In this document: positions 59,376-64,000 of the stretch, one piece after another
Layout of the letters: every line of letters starts with the position of its first letter
How positions within the stretch are numbered: position 1 is the stretch's first letter
Assembly: GCA_963664255.1 (NCBI GenBank)
Contig: OY760938.1
Coordinates: 1 to 64,000 of the forward strand
DNA length: 64,000 nucleotides
Direction of reading: 5' to 3'
Origin: G963663775 sp963664255
GTDB taxonomy: Bacteria; Bacillota; Clostridia; Oscillospirales; Butyricicoccaceae
Translations under genes and position numbers: made by a program
Notes under the pieces: generated by a model
What the model was told of the DNA's origin: nothing
Database searches by the model: none
What the model saw: only the letters and a program-made list of their open reading frames with translations

Positions 59376-60241
59376 TGAATATACAATGGTATCCGGGGCA
59401 TATGACCAAAACACGCCGCCAAATGCAGGAGAATATCAATCAAATTGACTTGGTTTGTGAAGTGGTCGATGCCCGCATTCCATTGGTGAGCCGCAATCCG
59501 GACATGGATGAGTTGGCGGCAGGAAAACCACGCATGATTGTTCTCAATCGAATCGATTTGGCGGATCCGCGCACCACGCAGGCATGGTCACACTACTTTC
59601 GCACACATGGCTATGCTGTGATTGAAACAGACAGCCGAAAAGGGCAGGGCACGGCACGATTTTCAGAGGCAACGCGCGAAATTTTAAAGGAAAAGATTGC
59701 GGCATGGACGGAAAAAGGACAGGGCGGTCGCTCTGTGCGTGTGATGGTGGTGGGCATCCCAAATGTCGGAAAATCCACCTTTATCAATAAAATTTTGGGC
59801 AGAAAAGCAGCAAAGGCAGAGGATAGACCGGGTGTGACGCGCGGTGCACAATGGTTTCGTGTGGCACAGGGCATTGATTTATTGGATACGCCAGGCATTT
59901 TGTGGCCAAAATTTGACGATGAGCGTACCGGCATTTTGCTCGCCTGCACAGGTGCGGTGAAAGATGATATTTTGGACATCGAAACATTGGCGTGCAAGCT
60001 GATGGAATTGCTGGCAGCGCATGCACCGGAAACGATTCAAAGCCGCTATCAAGTTGTGATGCCACAGGAAGAAGTGGATTTTCTGGGATATGACCTGCTG
60101 CTGCAGGCAGGAAAGCGCAGAGGTTTTTTGATTGCAGGCGGTGAGATTGATACCGAGCGCATGGCACGCATTTTGCTCGATGAATTTCGTGGGGGTGTGC
60201 TGGGGCGCATTTCACTGGAAACACCGGAGGACTATCTATGA
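59375..60241 (+). CDS. rbgA: Ribosome biogenesis GTPase RbgA (YlqF)
   Basis: Circularly permuted GTPase needed for late 50S assembly. The order of motifs is permuted: G4 NRID (58-61) comes before G1 GIPNVGKS (127-134) and G3 DTPG (171-174). The N-terminal WYPGHMTKT and the C-terminal RNA-binding ANTAR-like region (about 200-288) fit YlqF. Length 288 aa. The start shares one base with the lepB stop, and the end overlaps rnhB by ATGA. Confidence 0.96.
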   Translation: MNIQWYPGHMTKTRRQMQENINQIDLVCEVVDARIPLVSRNPDMDELAAGKPRMIVLNRIDLADPRTTQAWSHYFRTHGYAVIETDSRKGQGTARFSEATREILKEKIAAWTEKGQGGRSVRVMVVGIPNVGKSTFINKILGRKAAKAEDRPGVTRGAQWFRVAQGIDLLDTPGILWPKFDDERTGILLACTGAVKDDILDIETLACKLMELLAAHAPETIQSRYQVVMPQEEVDFLGYDLLLQAGKRRGFLIAGGEIDTERMARILLDEFRGGVLGRISLETPEDYL

Positions 60242-60861
60242 CAGCGGATTGGCGGTATGAAGAAGAAGCCATGCAGCAAGGCTATCGGGCGATTTGCGGC
60301 ATCGATGAGGCAGGGCGTGGGCCATTGGCAGGTCCGGTGGTTGCGGCAGCAGTCATTTTGCCGCATGGACTGCAAATCGATGGACTGGATGACAGCAAAA
60401 AGCTGAGCGAAAAAAAACGCGAAGTGCTATATGATGCGATTTGTCAGAAGGCACTTGCCTATGCGATTGCGTCCGTTGCACAAGAAACCATTGATGAAAT
60501 CAATATTCTGCAAGCCACGTTTTTAGCGATGAAGCAAGCAGTGGAAGGGTTGAGCCTTTCGGCAGACTATGCTTTGGTAGACGGCAACCGTTCGCAGGGT
60601 TTGGAAATTCCGTTTTTATGCGTCACAGGCGGCGATGCGAAGGTGCCTTCTATTGCGGCAGCATCCGTGCTTGCAAAAGTGACGCGTGACCGCTATATGG
60701 TACAAATGGCGCAGGAATATCCGCAGTATGGTTTTGAAAAACATAAAGGCTATGGCACAAAGGCGCACTATGCCGCACTGGATGCGCATGGCGTAAGTCC
60801 GCTGCATCGCAGCAGTTTTTTGAAAAAATACTGGGCACAAAAATCAGGAGCGAATCCATGA
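60238..60861 (+). CDS. rnhB: Ribonuclease HII
   Basis: Removes RNA from RNA-DNA hybrids and single misincorporated ribonucleotides. The catalytic segment ICGIDEAGRGPLAGPV (Asp23, Glu24) is intact, with LDDSKKLSEKKRE, VDGNRS and SIAAASVLAKVTRDR following. Length 207 aa. ATG 60238 follows CGGAGG and overlaps the rbgA stop. Confidence 0.96.
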   Translation: MTADWRYEEEAMQQGYRAICGIDEAGRGPLAGPVVAAAVILPHGLQIDGLDDSKKLSEKKREVLYDAICQKALAYAIASVAQETIDEINILQATFLAMKQAVEGLSLSADYALVDGNRSQGLEIPFLCVTGGDAKVPSIAAASVLAKVTRDRYMVQMAQEYPQYGFEKHKGYGTKAHYAALDAHGVSPLHRSSFLKKYWAQKSGANP

Positions 60862-61223
60862 GAACCCGACCCGAAACTGGAACGCAGGGCGAACGATATG
60901 CAGCAGATGCTTTGGAGCAAAAAGGATACCGCATTTTGGACTATAATTATCGGGTGCGGCAGGGCGAAATCGATGTCATCGCTTGCAATCAGAAATTTAT
61001 CGTCTTTGTTGAGGTGAAAACGCGCGCGAATGCCAGATTTGCGCAGGCACGAGAGTTTGTAACCGTGGCAAAGCAACGTCGATTGCTGCAGGCGGCAACC
61101 CTATGGCTGCAGCAGCACCCACTGGATTTGCAGCCACGATTTGATGTGATAGAAGTGTATTGGCCGCAAAATGCGGTAGAACCAGTTCAGATACAGCATA
61201 TCGAAAATGCGTTTGAAGCGTGA
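60858..61223 (+). CDS. yraN: YraN family (UPF0102) endonuclease-like protein
   Basis: Small protein with an archaeal Holliday-junction-resolvase-like fold. Seen: GERYAADALEQKGYRILDYNYR, QGEIDVIACNQKFIVFVEVKTR (the Glu-Asp and Glu-x-Lys nuclease residues), and ARFAQAREFV; each given here in short blocks. The function is not established. Length 121 aa. ATG 60858 follows AGGAG and overlaps the rnhB stop. The rnhB-yraN pair is common in bacteria. Confidence 0.92.
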   Translation: MRTRPETGTQGERYAADALEQKGYRILDYNYRVRQGEIDVIACNQKFIVFVEVKTRANARFAQAREFVTVAKQRRLLQAATLWLQQHPLDLQPRFDVIEVYWPQNAVEPVQIQHIENAFEA

Positions 61224-61242
61224 AAGGAGGCGAGTGTGTGAG

Positions 61243-62205
61243 ATGAAGTTGTTTGATATGCATTGTGATACGCTTTATGAATGCTATGAAACCGGAAAGC
61301 ATCTTCGGAAAAATGATTTGGCGATTGATGCCTCGCGCATTCGTGGATTTCGGCACTATGCGCAGTTTTTTGCATTGTTTTGTGGTGCACGTGGGGAAGA
61401 TTATCCGCCGAAGCAAGCCAACCGAAAATGCTTGCTGGATTTACCTGCAGAACAGCGACTGGATGCGATGCTGCAAACGGCGCATACAGAGCTTGGCTTG
61501 AATGCGGATTGGCTGACGCTTTGTACCTGTGCCGAGGATTTGCAGATGGCGCAGGCAAAGAACAAATCAGCAGCATTTTTGAGCATTGAAGGGGCGGAAC
61601 TGCTGGCAGATGCAGATGCGCTGCACCGTGCGTATGCAGGCGGCGTGCGTCTTATCACACTGGCGTGGAATTATGACAGCCCCTACGCCTGCGGTGCAAA
61701 TGTCAATAACGATAAGGGCTTGACAGAAAAAGGTCTTGCACTCGTCCAAAAAATGATGGATTTTCATATGATTATCGATGTATCTCATTTGTCGGAGGCA
61801 GGATTTTGGGAGTTATGTGCCCATACGGATGCACCGTTTGCAGCAAGTCATTCCAATAGCCGTACCATTTGCCCGCATCTGCGGAATCTGACGGATTTGC
61901 AGTTTGATGAAATTGTGCGCCGAAATGGCTTGGTGGGTATCAACTTATTCACAGATTTTATCGGTGGAAATGGTACAATCACCGATGTGCTGCGGCATAT
62001 TGAGCATTTTTGCGCGCGCGGAGGGGAGAGCTGTCTTGCGTTAGGCGCGGATTTCGATGGCTGTGACCGCTTGCCACAGGACATACAAACGGTAGCGGAT
62101 TTGGATAAAATTGCAGAGGAAATGCTGCAGCAGAATTATCTGCAAAGTACGGTAGATGCGATTTTTTATGACAACTTGTCTGCATTTATTACAAGGATGT
62201 TATGA
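61243..62205 (+). CDS. Dipeptidase (renal dipeptidase family, peptidase M19)
   Basis: Zinc dipeptidase of the amidohydrolase fold that probably splits dipeptides, including D-amino-acid ones. Metal and catalytic residues: MHCDT (His7, Asp9), SIEGAE (Glu), DVSHLSEAGF and AASHSNSR, and the C-terminal GADFDGCD. Length 320 aa. ATG 61243 follows GGAGG by 12 bases; the frame upstream (from 61207) lies in the yraN end and is not used. No signal peptide, so it acts in the cytoplasm. thrC follows after 13 bases. Confidence 0.9.
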   Translation: MKLFDMHCDTLYECYETGKHLRKNDLAIDASRIRGFRHYAQFFALFCGARGEDYPPKQANRKCLLDLPAEQRLDAMLQTAHTELGLNADWLTLCTCAEDLQMAQAKNKSAAFLSIEGAELLADADALHRAYAGGVRLITLAWNYDSPYACGANVNNDKGLTEKGLALVQKMMDFHMIIDVSHLSEAGFWELCAHTDAPFAASHSNSRTICPHLRNLTDLQFDEIVRRNGLVGINLFTDFIGGNGTITDVLRHIEHFCARGGESCLALGADFDGCDRLPQDIQTVADLDKIAEEMLQQNYLQSTVDAIFYDNLSAFITRML

Positions 62206-62218
62206 TTTGGAGGATTTC

Positions 62219-63712
62219 ATGAAATACGTTAGTACAAGAGATAAAAGTAAAGCTGTGAGTGCTGCATATGCCATTGCAACTGGTATCGCACCGGATGGCG
62301 GGCTGTATTGTCCGACCACGTTCCCGCAATTTACAGATGAGGAGCGTCAGGCATTGCTCTCGATGGAGTATAAGGCGCGTGCCGCACTGGTGTTGGGTAA
62401 ATTTTTGACCGATTTTACCGCAGAGGAGCTGCAGGACTTTGCAAACCAAGCATATGCCGATGAAAAGTTTGGCGGCAGCAATACCGCGCCAGTGGTCAAG
62501 CTGAAGGATGGGAAATACATGCTGGAGCTTTGGCATGGACCGACCTGTGCATTTAAGGATATGGCATTGCAGATTCTGCCGCATTTGCTGACCGCATCGC
62601 TGCAAAAAATCGGCGAACAGCGCACTGCCTGCATTTTGGTGGCAACCTCTGGGGATACCGGTAAAGCGGCATTGGAGGGGTTTGCAGACGTAGCGGGCAC
62701 TAAAATCATGGTATATTACCCTGTAGATGGCGTCAGCACGATTCAAAAGCTGCAAATGGTGACACAAGAAGGAAATAATGTTGCCGTTTGTGCGATTGAA
62801 GGAAATTTCGATGATGCACAAAGCGCGGTCAAGCAAATTTTCACCGACAAGCCAACACAAGAAAAGTTGGATGCGGAGGGCTTGATGCTTTCTTCTGCAA
62901 ACTCCATCAACTGGGGACGACTTGCACCGCAAATTGCATATTATGTGTCTGCATACTGCGATTTGGTGAACCAAGGTGAAATTCAAAATGGAGATTTGAT
63001 AAATGTCTGTGTGCCAACAGGCAATTTTGGAAACATTCTGGCGGCGTACATTGCAAAGCAAATGGGGATGCCCATCGGAAAGTTTATTTGTGCGTCCAAT
63101 CAAAACAATGTTTTGACGGATTTCTTCAAAAAAGAGGGCACTTATAATCGAAATCGTGATTTTTATACAACTGCTTCGCCGTCTATGGATATTCTGATTT
63201 CCTCCAATTTGGAACGGCTACTCTTCTATGTGTCGGGTCAAAATGATGTTGCAGTGGCAAATATGATGGATTCCTTAAAGAATGATGGGGAATATACACT
63301 GGAAACAGCTCTATTTGCAGAAATTGCGAAGGATTTTGACGCGGGCTATGCCGATGACCAGCAGACGGCAAAAACTATTCGGGATTTGTTTGAAACGGAA
63401 AAGTATCTGGCAGACACTCATACGGCGGTTGCTGTGCAAGTTTATGAAGCGTATCGAAATCGCACTGGCGATACAACGCCGACGGTCATCGCGTCTACGG
63501 CAAGTCCATTCAAATTCTGCCAGAGTGTGATTGAGGCGTTGGGTGGAAAGGTCGAAAGCGACGGCATCGAATTGTTGGCGCAGCTTTCACAAATGTCAGG
63601 CACAGCGGTGCCAACACCGCTTGCCAACCTTGCGGGTAAAACAGCGCGTTTCAATCAAGTAATCGATAAATCTGCAATTCTGGGCACAGTCGATTTGCTC
63701 AAGACGCTGTAA
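62219..63712 (+). CDS. thrC: Threonine synthase
   Basis: PLP enzyme that converts O-phosphohomoserine to threonine. The PLP lysine is in HGPTCAFKDMALQ (about Lys113), with ATSGDTGKAALEG (about 141), NSINWGRLAPQIAYY and CVPTGNFGNILAAYIA. Length 497 aa puts it in the long (fungal/Clostridial) class. ATG 62219 follows TTGGAGG by seven bases; the longer frame reaches into the dipeptidase gene without similarity. It may be co-transcribed with the dipeptidase and the next phosphoesterase gene. Confidence 0.96.
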   Translation: MKYVSTRDKSKAVSAAYAIATGIAPDGGLYCPTTFPQFTDEERQALLSMEYKARAALVLGKFLTDFTAEELQDFANQAYADEKFGGSNTAPVVKLKDGKYMLELWHGPTCAFKDMALQILPHLLTASLQKIGEQRTACILVATSGDTGKAALEGFADVAGTKIMVYYPVDGVSTIQKLQMVTQEGNNVAVCAIEGNFDDAQSAVKQIFTDKPTQEKLDAEGLMLSSANSINWGRLAPQIAYYVSAYCDLVNQGEIQNGDLINVCVPTGNFGNILAAYIAKQMGMPIGKFICASNQNNVLTDFFKKEGTYNRNRDFYTTASPSMDILISSNLERLLFYVSGQNDVAVANMMDSLKNDGEYTLETALFAEIAKDFDAGYADDQQTAKTIRDLFETEKYLADTHTAVAVQVYEAYRNRTGDTTPTVIASTASPFKFCQSVIEALGGKVESDGIELLAQLSQMSGTAVPTPLANLAGKTARFNQVIDKSAILGTVDLLKTL

Positions 63713-63725
63713 GGCAGAGTTTGCT

Positions 63726-64000
63726 ATGGCACTATATACCTTAGCGGATTTACATCTTTCACGTGGCGTAGAAAAGCAAATGGATATTTTTGGCGGAAAC
63801 TGGCAAGGATATATGACAAAAATTGAAAAAAATTGGCGTGCAATCATACAGCCAGAGGATACCGTTGTTTTAGGCGGAGATATTTCTTGGGGCATCAATT
63901 TCAAAGAGGCCAAAGAAGATTTTTTGCTGCTGAAGCAGTTGCCGGGGCGCAAGATTATCCTCAAAGGCAATCATGATTTGTGGTGGGATACGGTCAGCAA
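63726..64000 (+). CDS. Predicted metallophosphoesterase (3' end cut by the window)
   Basis: Only the first 91 residues are visible. They carry the calcineurin-like motifs ADLHLS (about 7-12), LGGDISWG and KGNHDLWW, with the MDIFGGNW and LPGRKIILKGNHD context of the COG1768 phosphohydrolase group, whose substrate is unknown. ATG 63726 follows AAGGCAGAG, 13 bases after the thrC stop. The remaining part lies outside the window. Confidence 0.82.
   Translation, partial: MALYTLADLHLSRGVEKQMDIFGGNWQGYMTKIEKNWRAIIQPEDTVVLGGDISWGINFKEAKEDFLLLKQLPGRKIILKGNHDLWWDTVS

Noticed and set aside
62189..63103. 304-codon minus-strand open frame opposite thrC
   Set aside because: Shadow of threonine synthase; no motif or ribosome binding site.
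1..64000. Mobile element, prophage, CRISPR or defence island
   Set aside because: No transposase, integrase, phage structural gene, restriction or CRISPR sequence was seen, and gene order is that of conserved core clusters.

Overview
The window is 64 kb of tightly packed chromosomal core genes from a Gram-positive bacterium, most probably a member of the class Clostridia (the gene order looks like Oscillospirales-type genomes; family and species cannot be fixed from sequence alone). Supporting evidence: PolC-type DNA polymerase III, a GdpP c-di-AMP phosphodiesterase, an FMN riboswitch in front of ribDEBAH, the yceD-rpmF pair, a DnaD/DnaI-type primosome, HisZ-dependent short HisG, a CIRCE operator, a DUF1540 mini-protein, strong GGAGG ribosome binding sites, many TTG/GTG starts and many near-consensus sigma-A promoters. 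No tRNA, rRNA, CRISPR array, insertion sequence, prophage or plasmid gene was seen.

Layout. 1-2.6 kb: a CpXC zinc-ribbon protein and a DEAD-box RNA helicase. 2.6-6.4 kb: riboflavin operon under an FMN riboswitch. 6.4-14.4 kb: gdpP-rplI-dnaB-tilS-hpt-ftsH. 14.4-17.3 kb: a membrane-anchored polysaccharide deacetylase convergent with an RluA-type pseudouridine synthase. 17.4-21.3 kb: yceD-rpmF, then der-plsY-gpsA. 21.4-32.0 kb: one long run pyrH-frr-uppS-cdsA-dxr-rseP-ispG-polC linking nucleotide, translation, isoprenoid, phospholipid and replication functions. 32.0-38.4 kb: a histidine operon hisZG(fused)-D-B-H-A-F-I-E that lacks hisC and histidinol phosphatase. 38.4-41.6 kb (minus strand): glmU-prs-ymdB. 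41.7-43.8 kb: dnaD-dnaI. 43.8-44.1 kb: an intergenic region that looks like a stand-alone small-RNA gene. 44.1-50.0 kb: an SbcD-like phosphoesterase, then on the minus strand an L,D-transpeptidase and the carboxyspermidine pair CANSDH-nspC. 50.0-56.5 kb: CIRCE-controlled htpG, a lipid kinase, a DUF1540 gene, an SCP2 protein, a cell-wall amidase, mgsA and a DAHP synthase. 56.5-64 kb: a flippase, rplS-lepB-rbgA-rnhB-yraN-dipeptidase-thrC and a truncated phosphoesterase.

Points that stand out: (i) the 43.83-44.02 kb region has three hexamers of PhoP-box type at exact 11-bp spacing, a TATAAT box, about 135 nt carrying three C-rich motifs (one 9-mer, CCCCCAAGA, occurs twice) and a strong terminator, which is the layout of a regulated trans-acting sRNA; (ii) the positional glmU keeps an intact acetyltransferase but has lost the nucleotide-binding and metal-binding motifs of its uridylyltransferase half; (iii) HisZ and HisG are fused in one polypeptide; (iv) the SbcD-like protein has Asn where the bridging metal-binding Asp should be; (v) htpG has a CIRCE operator; (vi) an 86-bp nested inverted-repeat element abuts the htpG stop codon. 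The remainder is ordinary housekeeping DNA.
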